A stretch of 64,000 bases of DNA from Rhodanobacter denitrificans (GCA_003241385.1 QFPO01000005.1:186001-250000); one strand, 5' to 3'. Shown: positions 47,886-56,510, counted from the first letter of the stretch. The notes: generated by a model from the sequence alone, not told the origin. Numbers and translations: made by a program.

Positions 47886-47891
47886 TATATT
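47886..47891 (+). promoter_or_regulatory. -10 element of the candidate sRNA
   Basis: TATATT, ending about four bases before the first stem of the RNA. A -35 at normal spacing is not clear. Confidence 0.5.
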
Positions 47892-47894
47892 CCC

Positions 47895-48015
47895 TGGCAG
47901 CCCCCGCACCCCCGTATGCGTGGGTTGCCGGAAGAGCAACGGTGTATTCGGTCCCCCTAGTCCCGATACGCCTGCACCGCAAATGCCGCCCTGGATGGGC
48001 GGCATTTGCTTTTTT
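47895..48015 (+). ncRNA. Candidate sX13-like small RNA with C-rich loops
   Basis: About 121 bases predicted to fold into three hairpins. Hairpin 1: 47896-47908 with 47917-47929, 13 positions with one C-U mismatch, loop CCCCCGTA. Hairpin 2: 47941-47951 with 47962-47972, loop TCCCCCTAGT. Hairpin 3: 47979-47991 with 47997-48009, perfect 13 pairs, followed by six T, a factor-independent terminator. Exposed C-rich loops plus terminator, and a length near 115 bases, are the hallmarks of sX13, the Xanthomonadaceae sRNA that pairs with G-rich mRNA sites. The identity is inference from architecture; no sequence alignment was possible. It lies between rsmI and the convergent DUF3293 gene. Confidence 0.6.
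47979..48015 (+). terminator. Rho-independent terminator of the sRNA
   Basis: Perfect 13-base-pair stem starting GCAAATGCCGCCC with loop TGGAT, then six T. It also stops any read-through from rsmI. Confidence 0.9.
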
Positions 48016-48085
48016 CCGCAGCGCCGCCGCCCGATCACCGCGTCGTGTCGCCGCCGCTGTGACGGCTGCCGCTGCGCGCCGTTTC

Positions 48086-48535
48086 CTACTGTCCGGCCTC
48101 TGTCCAGTCGCCGCGATAGACGCGCAGATGCACCGGTCGGCCCGGCTCGACGATCAGGATCGCGTTCTGGCCGTAGCGCTCGGCCAGCGCATCGATCCGT
48201 GCGAGCGGCACCTCCGCTGCGAACAGCGAGGCCTCGCGCCAGGACGGCCCGTAGCCGGATGCCGGCAGCAGGCGCGCACCGGCATCGATCAGGTCGGCGT
48301 GCAGGCAGCGCAGACGCCGGCGGTTCTCGGATGCCGGCAGCGGCCGCGAACCGGGATTGCAGGCCGTCAGCAGCATGCCGGTCGCGCCCGACAGCCACTG
48401 CACGAGCGCCGGCGGCGGCATCGCATCGACGCCGATCGCCGCGCGCCGCCCGCCCGGCAGGCGCACCGCGTAGCCCGCGCTGCGATACAGCGCCAGCAGC
48501 CGCAGCGCCTGCGCGGCCGCGGCGCCGGCATTCAC
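48086..48535 (-). CDS. DUF3293 family protein
   Basis: 149 residues, cytoplasmic. Family marks: MLLTACNPGSRPL with SENRRRLRCLHADL, GYGPSWREASLFAAEV, and RYGQNAILIVEPG. The function of DUF3293 is unknown. The start is a GTG whose GTGA overlaps the kmo stop, so it is translationally coupled to kynurenine monooxygenase; whether this means a shared role or mere packing is open. Confidence 0.85.
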   Translation of the reverse strand: MNAGAAAAQALRLLALYRSAGYAVRLPGGRRAAIGVDAMPPPALVQWLSGATGMLLTACNPGSRPLPASENRRRLRCLHADLIDAGARLLPASGYGPSWREASLFAAEVPLARIDALAERYGQNAILIVEPGRPVHLRVYRGDWTEAGQ

Positions 48536-49941
48536 GCTGGCAGCGCCGGCAGCCGCTCGCGCACGGTCGCGACGGCCGCATCCAGATCGATCGAATCCAG
48601 CTGCGTCCTGCCGGCGGTGAACTCGCGCAGCAACTCGCCCTGCAGGCGGCCGCGTTCGTATGCGAACGCATACGGCATCCGCGTGAACGTCACCATCGCA
48701 TAGCGCGGCATCCAGTGCGTCGGAACGCGTTCGGCCAGCGCCCGGTCCAGCGCGCGCATCAGCAGGAAATCCGCATCGTCGACGCGGTCGCGCATCTCGA
48801 CGTAGTTCTCGAGCGCCATCGCGGCGATCGCGTCGGCATTGGGCTTGCGCCGCCGCGCGAACTCGGCGAACACCGCCGCGCGTTCGGCCGGGCGCTCGGC
48901 CAGCAGGTCGGCCAGCTCGACCGCATCCTCGAAGCCGCAGTTCATGCCCTGGCCGTGGAACGGCACGATCGCATGCGCCGCATCGCCGACCAGCACCGCC
49001 CGACCGTCCAGATGCCAGTGATCCAGGTACAGCGTCGACAGCACGCCGACCGGATTGGCGGCGAAGTCGGCTTCGAGCTCCGGAATCAGCGGCAGCGCAT
49101 CGGCGAACTCACGCGCGAAGAACGCGCGTGCTCGCCCCGGCGTGTCGACCGTCGCGAAGCTCGGATCGCCTTCGTTGGCGAGGAACAGCGTCACCGTGAA
49201 GCTGCCCTCGGCGTTCGGCAGCGCGATGCACATGTAGCTGCCGCGCGGCCAGATGTGCAGCGCGTTCGGCTCGATCGCGAAGCGCTCGCCGCGCGCGCGC
49301 GCGGCGGCGAGCGCCGGCGGCAGTGCAGCGGCCGGGAACGCCTGCAAAGACGGAATTTCCAGCTCCTTGTAGCCGTGGCCGAGCGGCTCGATGCGCTCGC
49401 CGAGCGGCGCCGTCGCATTGATCGCCGCGCGCAGTGCCGAGCCGGCACCGTCGGCGCCGATCACCGATTCGGCGACGTGGCTGCGCCGGCTGCCGTCGTT
49501 CTCGTCGTGGAACGCCAGCGTGACCGCATCGCCGAACGTCGCCGATTCCAGCCGCTGATCGAAGTGCACGCGCGCGCCGGCCGCCTCGGCCGCGTCGATC
49601 AGCGCGATGTTGAGCCGGCCGCGGCTGATCGACCAGATCACCTCCGAATCGTCGCGGCCGTAGCGCAGCAGTTCGGTGCGGCCGTCCGGCGCGTGCACCA
49701 TGCGCCCGCGCATCATCACCGCCAGCTGCATCACCGCATCGGTCAGGCCGGCCAGACGCAGGCCGTGCAGGCCGCGCTCGGCCAGCGCCAGATTGATCGA
49801 ACGGCCGCCGGCGTAGCCGACGCGACGCGGATCGGCACGGCGTTCGAACACCTCCACGGCGAAGCCGCGCTGCGCGAGCAGGGTGGCCAGGAGCGCGCCG
49901 ACCAGGCCGGCGCCGACGAGAGTGATGGCAGGACGTGTCAT
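48532..49941 (-). CDS. kmo: Kynurenine 3-monooxygenase
   Basis: 469-residue FAD enzyme that hydroxylates L-kynurenine to 3-hydroxykynurenine with NADPH and O2. The FAD-binding GxGxxG is in ITLVGAGLVGALLATLLAQ (7-25), followed by GYAGGRSINLALAERG, and the second FAD site is VLVGDAAHAIVPFHGQGMNCGFED. The C-terminus (THWMPRYAMVTFTRMPY) carries the KMO-specific region. It starts the kmo-DUF3293 pair, 79 bases after the EAL-protein gene, within a longer minus-strand kynurenine region. A -10-like CAGAAT (49974-49969) is weak. Confidence 0.94.
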   Translation of the reverse strand: MTRPAITLVGAGLVGALLATLLAQRGFAVEVFERRADPRRVGYAGGRSINLALAERGLHGLRLAGLTDAVMQLAVMMRGRMVHAPDGRTELLRYGRDDSEVIWSISRGRLNIALIDAAEAAGARVHFDQRLESATFGDAVTLAFHDENDGSRRSHVAESVIGADGAGSALRAAINATAPLGERIEPLGHGYKELEIPSLQAFPAAALPPALAAARARGERFAIEPNALHIWPRGSYMCIALPNAEGSFTVTLFLANEGDPSFATVDTPGRARAFFAREFADALPLIPELEADFAANPVGVLSTLYLDHWHLDGRAVLVGDAAHAIVPFHGQGMNCGFEDAVELADLLAERPAERAAVFAEFARRRKPNADAIAAMALENYVEMRDRVDDADFLLMRALDRALAERVPTHWMPRYAMVTFTRMPYAFAYERGRLQGELLREFTAGRTQLDSIDLDAAVATVRERLPALPA

Positions 49942-50020
49942 GCGGCAGCATCGCAGGGTGGGGCGCCGATTCTGCATGCTGCACCCGGTCGCCGTCATGC
50001 GGCGGTCGCGTGCGCCGCGC

Positions 50021-52225
50021 TCAGGTCGGCCAGGGACCGCTGCGCGTCAGCCACTCGATCGGCGCCGCCTTGCCGAACAGATTGCCCTGCACCCATTCGA
50101 CGCCGAGCTCCTTCATGCAGGCCAGGATCGCCGGGCTCTCGACGTACTCGGCCACTGCTTCCGCGCCGAACGCGTGCGCGATCGTCACCGAGGCGCGCAC
50201 CAGCTGGTAGTCGCTGTCGATGTGCAGGGCGTTGCGCACGAACGAGCCGTCGATCTTCAGCAGGTCGAACGGCAGCTGCTTGAGCCGCTCGAAGCTCTGC
50301 ACGCCGGTGCCGAAGTCGTCGATCGCGACGTGACAGCCGAGCGTGCGCAGCTCGTTGAGGCAGCGCCGGCTGAGTTCGAGGTCGGAGATCGCCGCCGACT
50401 CGGTGATCTCGAAGCAGAATACGTCCGGCGGCAGCGGCGGATTGGACATCAGCGTCTGCAGCTCGCGTACGAAGCCCGGCGAGGTCAGGCTCTGGCCGGT
50501 CAGGTTGACGCCGATGTGGCGCAGATGGCCCAGCTGCTGGCGGTGCACGCGGATCCAGCGGAACAGCTCGCGGATCACCGCGCGGTCCAGCTCGACCAGC
50601 CGCCCGGCCGATTCGAGCTCGTGCGTGAAGCGCGCCGGCGAGACCCACTCGCCGTCCGGCGTGCGTAGACGGCAGACCACCTCGCCGGCCGACACCGGCA
50701 TCTGCTCGGACTCGCCGATCCGGCGCATCGGCTGGAAGTACAGCGCCACCTCGCCGGTGCGCAGCGAGGCCAGCGTGCTCGAGGCCTCGTCGAGCTTCTT
50801 GCGCTGCGCCGCGGCCACGTCCTGCATGCGCGCGGTGTCGCCCTCGCGGATCGGCATGACCTCGCGCAGCGAGCGCGCCTGGAACGCCGCCTGCGAGGCC
50901 GCGATGATCGCCGCGTCCAGACCGCTGGCGCGGCTGTTGCGGATGCGCGCATGGCCGACGTACGGCACCACGCGATAGCGGATGCCGTTCCACTCGAAAT
51001 CGAAGCTCTCCAGCCGCTGCAGCACCTGCTGCCAGTCCGGATGGCGGTGATCGTCGCGCCGGCGCATCAGCACGAACTGCGCGCTGGTGACGTAGTACGG
51101 CTGCACGCGTTCGGACAGGCGCTCGGCGACCGCACGCATCAGCGCCGTATGCGCGTTGAGGCCCAGACCGGCCAGCAGCCGGTCGGCATTGTCGACGACC
51201 AGATAGCCGAGTTCCTCGTCGGTGCCGTCGTCCTCGCTGACGCGCGTGCGCAGCGCCTTGAGGTTCGGCAGGCCGGTCAGGCTGTCGTTGCCGGCTTCCT
51301 CGATCAGCCGCTCGCGCATCAGCCGCCCGTCGCGCGTGACCGCGTGCAGCACCAGCAGCAGCACCTCGAGTACGACCAGTTCCAGACCGAGCAGCACTGG
51401 CTCGAGCGGATGCGGCGTCGCGCCGGCGCGCTCGGCGACCGCATAGGCCAGGATCAGCATCGTGCCGGCGATCGCCGGCATCGACCAGCGTGCCGGAAAG
51501 CGCATCACGCACCAGGCCAGCGCGGCGGCCGCGAGCAGGCGGTAGTCGAGCATCCACTCGCCGAGCGACTCGCCGAACGCCGTACCCTGCCAGCGGCCGA
51601 GCACGAAGCCGAGCGCGAGGAAGCCCAGCGTCGGCAGCACCGTGCCCGGGCTGAGGCGCGGCGCATCGGCCGATTCGGTCAGCCAGAACGCCGCCGGCAG
51701 CGTCAGCACCAGGATGCCCAGATGGGTGGCGACCGCCCCCTGCGCCAGCCGCATCGGCAGTTCCGCCGCCGGTGTGCCGAACGCCCAGTGCGGCAGCAAC
51801 ACCGCCGCCGCGGCCGAGATCGACGGCAGCAGCAGCAGGCCCGCGCCGACGAAGCGCAGGATGTCATCGGTACCGATCGGGGCCGGATCGCGGCGCGGCC
51901 AGCCAGCCAGCCGCGCACCGGCCAGCGCGATCAGGAAATGCAGCGTGTAGAGCGGTATGCCGATCAGCGCCCGCGCGCCGTAGACCGGCCAGACCTGGGC
52001 CATCCAGACCAGGGCGGTCGCGCCGATGCACACGGCCAGCACACGCCGGCTCGCATCGAACATCGCGATCGTCAGCAGCAGGCCGGCCTGCAGATACAGC
52101 AGCGAACTCGCCGGCATGCCGGCCGCCGGCACCTGGACCAGACGCAGCGCCATGCAGGCAGCCGCAAGCGCACCCACCAGGAGGAGGTTTCTGGGCGTCA
52201 CGAGCGATCGGTCCCCTGCATGCAT
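50021..52225 (-). CDS. Membrane GGDEF/EAL protein, degenerate GGDEF, probable c-di-GMP phosphodiesterase
   Basis: 734 residues. About eight membrane helices (10-310), MASE1-like, then a GGDEF-like domain (NDSLTGLPNLKALRTRV) whose active site reads VTSAQF instead of GG(D/E)EF, so cyclase activity is unlikely. The EAL domain (about 480-734) keeps catalytic and metal residues: Glu in AGEVVCRLR (EAL written EVV), NLTGQSL, CFEITES, AIDDFGTG, LLKIDGSF, AEYVES and WVQGNLFGK. It probably hydrolyses c-di-GMP. The start at 52225 was chosen as the Met before the first helix. It lies between kynU and kmo on the same strand, with gaps of 323 and 79 bases. Confidence 0.85.
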   Translation of the reverse strand: MHAGDRSLVTPRNLLLVGALAAACMALRLVQVPAAGMPASSLLYLQAGLLLTIAMFDASRRVLAVCIGATALVWMAQVWPVYGARALIGIPLYTLHFLIALAGARLAGWPRRDPAPIGTDDILRFVGAGLLLLPSISAAAAVLLPHWAFGTPAAELPMRLAQGAVATHLGILVLTLPAAFWLTESADAPRLSPGTVLPTLGFLALGFVLGRWQGTAFGESLGEWMLDYRLLAAAALAWCVMRFPARWSMPAIAGTMLILAYAVAERAGATPHPLEPVLLGLELVVLEVLLLVLHAVTRDGRLMRERLIEEAGNDSLTGLPNLKALRTRVSEDDGTDEELGYLVVDNADRLLAGLGLNAHTALMRAVAERLSERVQPYYVTSAQFVLMRRRDDHRHPDWQQVLQRLESFDFEWNGIRYRVVPYVGHARIRNSRASGLDAAIIAASQAAFQARSLREVMPIREGDTARMQDVAAAQRKKLDEASSTLASLRTGEVALYFQPMRRIGESEQMPVSAGEVVCRLRTPDGEWVSPARFTHELESAGRLVELDRAVIRELFRWIRVHRQQLGHLRHIGVNLTGQSLTSPGFVRELQTLMSNPPLPPDVFCFEITESAAISDLELSRRCLNELRTLGCHVAIDDFGTGVQSFERLKQLPFDLLKIDGSFVRNALHIDSDYQLVRASVTIAHAFGAEAVAEYVESPAILACMKELGVEWVQGNLFGKAAPIEWLTRSGPWPT

Positions 52226-52548
52226 TGCACCCGACCGGCTGGAGGCGGCGGATGCGAGCCCCTTGTCCCGGGCCGCCACGATACCGCGAACCGGGGCGGC
52301 TTGGCGCGTCGGAACGGGGGGCCGGACGGAGGGCGCTGCCCGCTCGCGGCAAGGCACAGTTCTACCGAGGAAGCGTCGTTCCGGCTGCGCGGAACTGCGG
52401 GTTCATCGCGGCATATCGCGCGCAGGCGCGTACCGGTCGTCGCCGGGCGAACCGGCCTGCGATGCTGCGCTGCGCTTGGCGGTGGTTCGCCAGGGCAGCC
52501 CCCGTGCTCTCCTCGCCGACGGCGTCGCGCCGCCGTCGAGCGTGACCG
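52226..52548. other. Intergenic region between kynU and the EAL-protein gene
   Basis: 323 bases. A minus-strand TATCGT near 52290 could be a -10, but nothing firm is seen. No terminator hairpin after kynU was found. Confidence 0.35.
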
Positions 52549-53835
52549 TCAGCCCGCCGCGCGCCAGGCCTTGACGCCTTCGACCAGGCGCAGGCAGTCG
52601 ACGTGGCGGTTGTACAGCGGCACCGGCGAGGCGCGGATCACGTCCGGCTCGCGCCAGTCGACGATGATGCCGCGGGCCTGCAGATACTCGAACAGCGAGC
52701 GGCCGCTGTCGCGCGGACCGCGCACGCGCAGCGACAGCTGGCAGCCGCGCCGCGCCGGTTCGTCCGGCGTCAGGATGTCGAGCAGGTCCGACAGCTCGCT
52801 GCGGATCAGCCAAGCGAGGTAGCCGGTCAGCGCCTCGGACTTGGCGCGCAGTGCGGCCATGCCGGCCTCGCGGAACAGCGACAGCGAGACGCGCAGCGGC
52901 GCCAGTGCGAGTACCGGTGGATTGGACAGCTGCCAGCCGTCGGCACCGGGCGTCGGCACGAAATCCGGACCCATGCGGAAGCGCGTCGTGCGGTCGTGCC
53001 CCCACCAGCCGGCGAAACGCGGCCGCGGCGTATGCGCGTGGCGCTCGTGCACGAACGCGCCGGCGACCGCGCCGGGGCCGGAGTTGAGGTACTTGTAGCT
53101 GCACCACACCGCGAAGTCGCAATGCGTATCGTGCAGCGCCAGCGGCAGATTGCCGGCGGCGTGCGCGAGGTCGAAACCGACGACGCAGCCCTTGCGGTGC
53201 GCCGCCTCGGTGATCGCGCGCAGATCGAAGGCCTGACCGGTCAGGTACTGCACGCCCGGCAGCAGCACCAGCGCGATACGCGGGCCGTGTCGATCGAGCG
53301 CCTCGAGGATCGCCGCTTCCGACAGCGTGCCGCCGGCTTCGTCGCCTTCCAGCTCGATCAGTGCGTCGGCCGGGTCGAAGCCGTGGAAGCGGATCTGCGA
53401 CTCGACCGCGTAGCGGTCGGATGGAAACGCGTTCTTCTCGATCAGGATCGCCGGGCGCTCGGCGCTGGGCCGATAGAAGCTGACCATCAGGAAGTGCAGG
53501 TTGGCGGTCAGCGAGTTCATCGCGACCACCTCGTCGGGCTGCGCGCCGACGACCGCGGCCAGGTCCTCGCGGACGAAGCGGTGATAGTCCATCCACGGCA
53601 GTTCGCCGCGGAAATGGCCTTCCACGCCGTGTTCGGCCCAGGCGTCGAGCTCGGCGAGCAGCGCCGCCCGCGTCGCGCGCGGCTGCAGGCCGAGCGAGTT
53701 GCCGCAGAAGTACGCGACCTCGGCCTCGTGGTGGCGCGGGATCAGGAACGCATCGCGCAGCGGCGCCAGCGGATCGGCCGCATCCTGGCCGGTGGCCCAT
53801 TCGAGCTGCGACGCAGCAGCGGACGCGGGACTCAT
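52549..53835 (-). CDS. kynU: Kynureninase
   Basis: 428-residue PLP enzyme that cleaves 3-hydroxykynurenine (or kynurenine) to 3-hydroxyanthranilate (or anthranilate) and alanine. The PLP lysine is Lys248 in WCSYKYLNSGPG; others are FCGNSLGLQPRATR, VVAMNSLTANLHFLM, VGFDLAHAAGNLPL and GWWGHD. The ATG at 53835 overlaps the stop of the preceding small gene (ATGA); twelve upstream codons are ignored. Part of the ACMSD-176aa-kynU coupled trio. Confidence 0.95.
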   Translation of the reverse strand: MSPASAAASQLEWATGQDAADPLAPLRDAFLIPRHHEAEVAYFCGNSLGLQPRATRAALLAELDAWAEHGVEGHFRGELPWMDYHRFVREDLAAVVGAQPDEVVAMNSLTANLHFLMVSFYRPSAERPAILIEKNAFPSDRYAVESQIRFHGFDPADALIELEGDEAGGTLSEAAILEALDRHGPRIALVLLPGVQYLTGQAFDLRAITEAAHRKGCVVGFDLAHAAGNLPLALHDTHCDFAVWCSYKYLNSGPGAVAGAFVHERHAHTPRPRFAGWWGHDRTTRFRMGPDFVPTPGADGWQLSNPPVLALAPLRVSLSLFREAGMAALRAKSEALTGYLAWLIRSELSDLLDILTPDEPARRGCQLSLRVRGPRDSGRSLFEYLQARGIIVDWREPDVIRASPVPLYNRHVDCLRLVEGVKAWRAAG

Positions 53836-54362
53836 GCGCCGCCTCCGGTCGACCCGATCACCTGCTGGCACGCGGCGTCGAAGGCCTGCGTCCAGGCGGC
53901 CGGCGTCGTGTCGAGCAGCGGACGCTGGCAGCGGATGTGGACCCAGACGCCGTCGGTCTCGCGGAAGCGGTCGTGGACGCGATAGCGTGTCGGACCGCGC
54001 TGCACGAAGTACTGATGCACGTTCTCGCCGGCACCGGACGCGTCGCGCTCGTAGCCGGTCTGCTGCTTGGACAGTTCGAACTCCTCCTGCACCAGCGCGC
54101 CGAACGTCGACTGGCCGCGCAGCAGCTGCGTCTTGACGGTCACGCTGGCCATGTCCTGGCTGCCCTCGGCGCTCGCGTCGGGCACGCGGAATACGACCAG
54201 CTGCGGATTGCCTTCGGTCTTCTCCATGATCGCGGCCCAGTCCGGCGGCACCGTGAAGTGGACGCGGCCTTCGTTGAGCTCGTAGCGGGTGCGCGCCTGG
54301 GCGCCGGCCAGCGTGGCCGCGCCGAGCAGGAGCAGCGCGACCGGGATGCGCGGCAGGTTCAT
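53832..54362 (-). CDS. Exported protein of unknown function within the kynurenine operon
   Basis: 176 residues. Sec signal of about 21 residues (LLLLGAATLAGAQA). The mature part (YELNEGRVHFTVPPDWAA, LVVFRVPD, MASVTVKTQLLRG, HQYFVQRGPTRYRVHDRF, CQRPLLDT...AACQQVI) has the alternating strands seen in small PsbP/Mog1-like exported proteins, but I do not recognise a family with certainty. Two cysteines near the end may pair. It is coupled by ATGA overlaps to the ACMSD gene before it and kynU after it, so it is firmly part of that operon although periplasmic. Confidence 0.78.
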   Translation of the reverse strand: MNLPRIPVALLLLGAATLAGAQARTRYELNEGRVHFTVPPDWAAIMEKTEGNPQLVVFRVPDASAEGSQDMASVTVKTQLLRGQSTFGALVQEEFELSKQQTGYERDASGAGENVHQYFVQRGPTRYRVHDRFRETDGVWVHIRCQRPLLDTTPAAWTQAFDAACQQVIGSTGGGA

Positions 54363-55387
54363 TCGTGTGACTCCGGATCGTTCGCGAAGCGGTTGAGCGG
54401 CAGGTCCAGCCATTCGAGCGCGGTGCCGTGCATCAGGCGGGCCTGGCGGTCCGGCGGCAGGCCGAGCGCGGCGATGCCGCTGCCGGGTTCCTGCTCGCCG
54501 AGCGGGAAAGGATAGTCGGTGCCGAGCATGACGTGCTCGGCGCCGGCCACGTCGATCAGATAGCGCAGCGCGGCCGGATCGTGCACGCACGAGTCGAAGT
54601 AGAGCCGGTCGAAGTAGTCGCGCGGGTTGCGCGCATTGTCGGTCGCGACCAGGTCCGGCCGCATGCGAAAGCCGTGCTCGATGCGGCCGATCGTGTACGG
54701 GAACGAGCCGCCGCCGTGCGCCAGGCACACGCGCAGCTTCGGCAGCCGTTCCAGCACGCCGCCGAAGATCAGGCAGCACGCCGCGCGCGACTGCTCGGCC
54801 GGCATGCCGACCAGCCACGGCAGCCAGTACTTGGGCATCGTCTCGCGGCCCATCATGTCCCAGGGATGGACGAGGATCGCCGCGCCGAGATCGGCGGCGG
54901 CCTCGAAGAACGGAAACAGCTCCGGTGCGTCGAGATTCCAGTTCTCGATGTGCGAGCCGATCTGCACGCCGCACAGGCCGAGCTGCTCGACGCAGCGCTC
55001 CATTTCCTGGATCGCCAGCGTCGGCGACTGCAGCGGCACCGTGCCGATGCCGGCGTAGTGGCGCGGATAGCGCCGGCAGATCTCGGCGGTGTGGTCGTTG
55101 AGGAACCGGTGCAGCTCCAGTGCCTGGCTCGGCTTGGCCCAGTATGAGAACAGCACCGGCACGGTCGAGACCACCTGCACGTCGACGCCGAAGCGCGCGT
55201 AGTCGGCGATGCGGACCTCCGCGTCGAACGCGTTGGCCCAGACCTCGCGGAAGAACTTGCCGTCCTTGTAGATGCGGTGATGGCCGTCGCTGCGCACCAT
55301 CACGGGGAAGCGGTCGTCGCCGTACTTCTCGGCGAGGTTGGGCCAGGTGTCGGGGAGGATGTGGGCGTGGGTATCGATCTTCAGCAT
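54359..55387 (-). CDS. nbaD: 2-amino-3-carboxymuconate-6-semialdehyde decarboxylase (ACMSD)
   Basis: 342-residue zinc-dependent amidohydrolase-fold decarboxylase that converts ACMS to 2-aminomuconate semialdehyde, drawing the pathway away from quinolinate. Zinc ligands are His7 and His9 in DTHAHILP, His174 in LVHPWDMMG and Asp291 in GTDYPFP; His224 in LAHGGGSFPY is the catalytic base. Residue numbers fit the Pseudomonas enzyme within three. The ATG at 55387 is fixed by the MLKIDTHAH N-terminus. A minus-strand TAAACT only seven bases upstream hints at a leaderless message. Confidence 0.95.
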   Translation of the reverse strand: MLKIDTHAHILPDTWPNLAEKYGDDRFPVMVRSDGHHRIYKDGKFFREVWANAFDAEVRIADYARFGVDVQVVSTVPVLFSYWAKPSQALELHRFLNDHTAEICRRYPRHYAGIGTVPLQSPTLAIQEMERCVEQLGLCGVQIGSHIENWNLDAPELFPFFEAAADLGAAILVHPWDMMGRETMPKYWLPWLVGMPAEQSRAACCLIFGGVLERLPKLRVCLAHGGGSFPYTIGRIEHGFRMRPDLVATDNARNPRDYFDRLYFDSCVHDPAALRYLIDVAGAEHVMLGTDYPFPLGEQEPGSGIAALGLPPDRQARLMHGTALEWLDLPLNRFANDPESHE

Positions 55388-55590
55388 GGGGTGGAGTTTA
55401 CCTGTCCCGGGTGGGGAGGGATCGGGGGCGGGTGTCGACTGGGGTCGGGGCAGGTGTTGTGCGTTGCACGGTGTCGGGGGTTGCGCTCTCCTTCTGTCGG
55501 GTCGGCTCGCTGATCTGTGAGCTTCGTTCGCTGGTGGTGGCATTGACGTTTGCGAGCGATGGGCTGGGTTGTGCTTCGTCGGTGGGCTTC
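55388..55590. other. Upstream region of the ACMSD gene
   Basis: 203 bases. TAAACT at 55400-55395 (minus) could be a -10 for a leaderless ACMSD transcript. The rest is G- and T-rich on the plus strand and contains loosely repeated GCTTCGT words that lead into the repeat array. No gene. Confidence 0.4.
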
Positions 55591-55729
55591 GCTTCGTAGG
55601 AGGGCGGCATCCCTGCCTTTTTTCCGCTCGCCTCCGGGCGAGCGGGTCACTTTCTCTTGCGTGCCCAAGAGAAAGTAACCAAAGAGAAGGGCACCCCGGT
55701 GCCGCGGTCTCCGGGCATCCTGCCCTGCG
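55591..55729 (+). repeat. Xanthomonadales-type repeat, copy A (forward)
   Basis: Order of blocks: GCTTCGT...GGGCGGCATCCCTGCC, a TTTCCGCTCG/CGAGCGG stem, the inverted pair CTTTCTCTTG (55650-55659) and CAAGAGAAAG (55666-55675), TAACCAAAGAGAAGGGCACCCC, a variable 10-base stretch, and CTCCGGGCATCCTGCCCT. The same blocks in the same order occur inverted in copy B. Confidence 0.8.
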
Positions 55730-56166
55730 ACTTCGCGAAGGCGCTGCGGGGGTCCGCTGACGGCGCCTCCTGCGCCGACAGCGGACTGGGCCACGTCCTG
55801 TGGCCCACCCTTCGGGCCATTCCTGCGCCCCTTCGCCGCGGCACAGGGGCCCCATGGGCGCGCATCCTGCGCGCTCGAGCAAAGAGCAAGAGCGAAAGCG
55901 AGAAGCGCGCTTGCACGCGCTGCGGATGCCGCGCATGCAAGCAGGTGCGCAAGCATTGACGCTGGCGCCGATGCACGAGCATGGAAAACGCGCTGTCGCC
56001 GTTGTTCTTGCTTCGTCTTCTGCGCGCAGGAAGCGCGCTGAAGGGTCCCGTCAGACGTGGTGGGCCGGGGCCGGAACAGCCCGCAGGGGCGCGGGCACGG
56101 ATGCTCGCGCGTTCGTCGTCAGCACAGGAGGTGCTGTCGACGAACCCCGGTCCCGGCCCACGGACC
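55730..56166. other. Core between inverted repeat copies A and B
   Basis: 437 bases enclosed by two inverted repeat copies. It holds GC-rich inverted words (GGCGCCTCCTGCGCC, GGGCCACGTCCTGTGGCCC) and no frame with a credible start or known sequence. It may be decayed mobile DNA. Confidence 0.45.
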
Positions 56167-56303
56167 CGTAGGGCAGGATGCCCGGAGGGCACGTCTGTGG
56201 GGTGCCCTTCTCTTTGGTTACTTTCTCTTGGGCACGCAAGAGAAAGTGACCCGCTCGCGGAAGCGAGCGGAAAACAGGCAAGGACGCCGCCCGCCCACGA
56301 AGC
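56167..56303 (-). repeat. Xanthomonadales-type repeat, copy B (inverted)
   Basis: Reverse-complement counterpart of copy A over its whole length, differing mostly in the variable 10-base stretch and in the small stem. The CTTTCTCTTG/CAAGAGAAAG pair lies at 56221-56230 and 56237-56246. Confidence 0.8.
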
Positions 56304-56362
56304 AGCAATCCTCCAACGTCGAGCCGACTCCCCTGTTCGCGCCGCTCCTGCGGCGCATGGGA

Positions 56363-56435
56363 GGCACGCAAGAGAAAGTGACCCGCTCGCGGGAGCGAGC
56401 GGAAAACAGGCAGGGATGCCGCCCACAGACGAAGC
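56363..56435 (-). repeat. Repeat copy C, truncated
   Basis: Same orientation as copy B; starts at GGCACGCAAGAGAAAG, so it lacks the part beyond the palindrome, and ends in GGCAGGGATGCCGCCC and GAAGC. The break point lies exactly at the loop of the palindrome. Confidence 0.75.
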
Positions 56436-56510
56436 AAAAAAACAGCCGGTCGCTCACAACCAGAAGCGGCTCATCGACGAATCCCGGTGGACCGGTCGCT
56501 ACGACAAGCC

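Noticed and set aside
47700..48085. RNase P RNA, 6S RNA or 4.5S RNA in the rsmI downstream gap
   Set aside because: rsmI is often next to rnpB, but the GAGGAAAGTCC core is absent, and neither the 6S bubble nor the 4.5S GNAR-type core is seen; three small hairpins fit an sX13-like RNA better.
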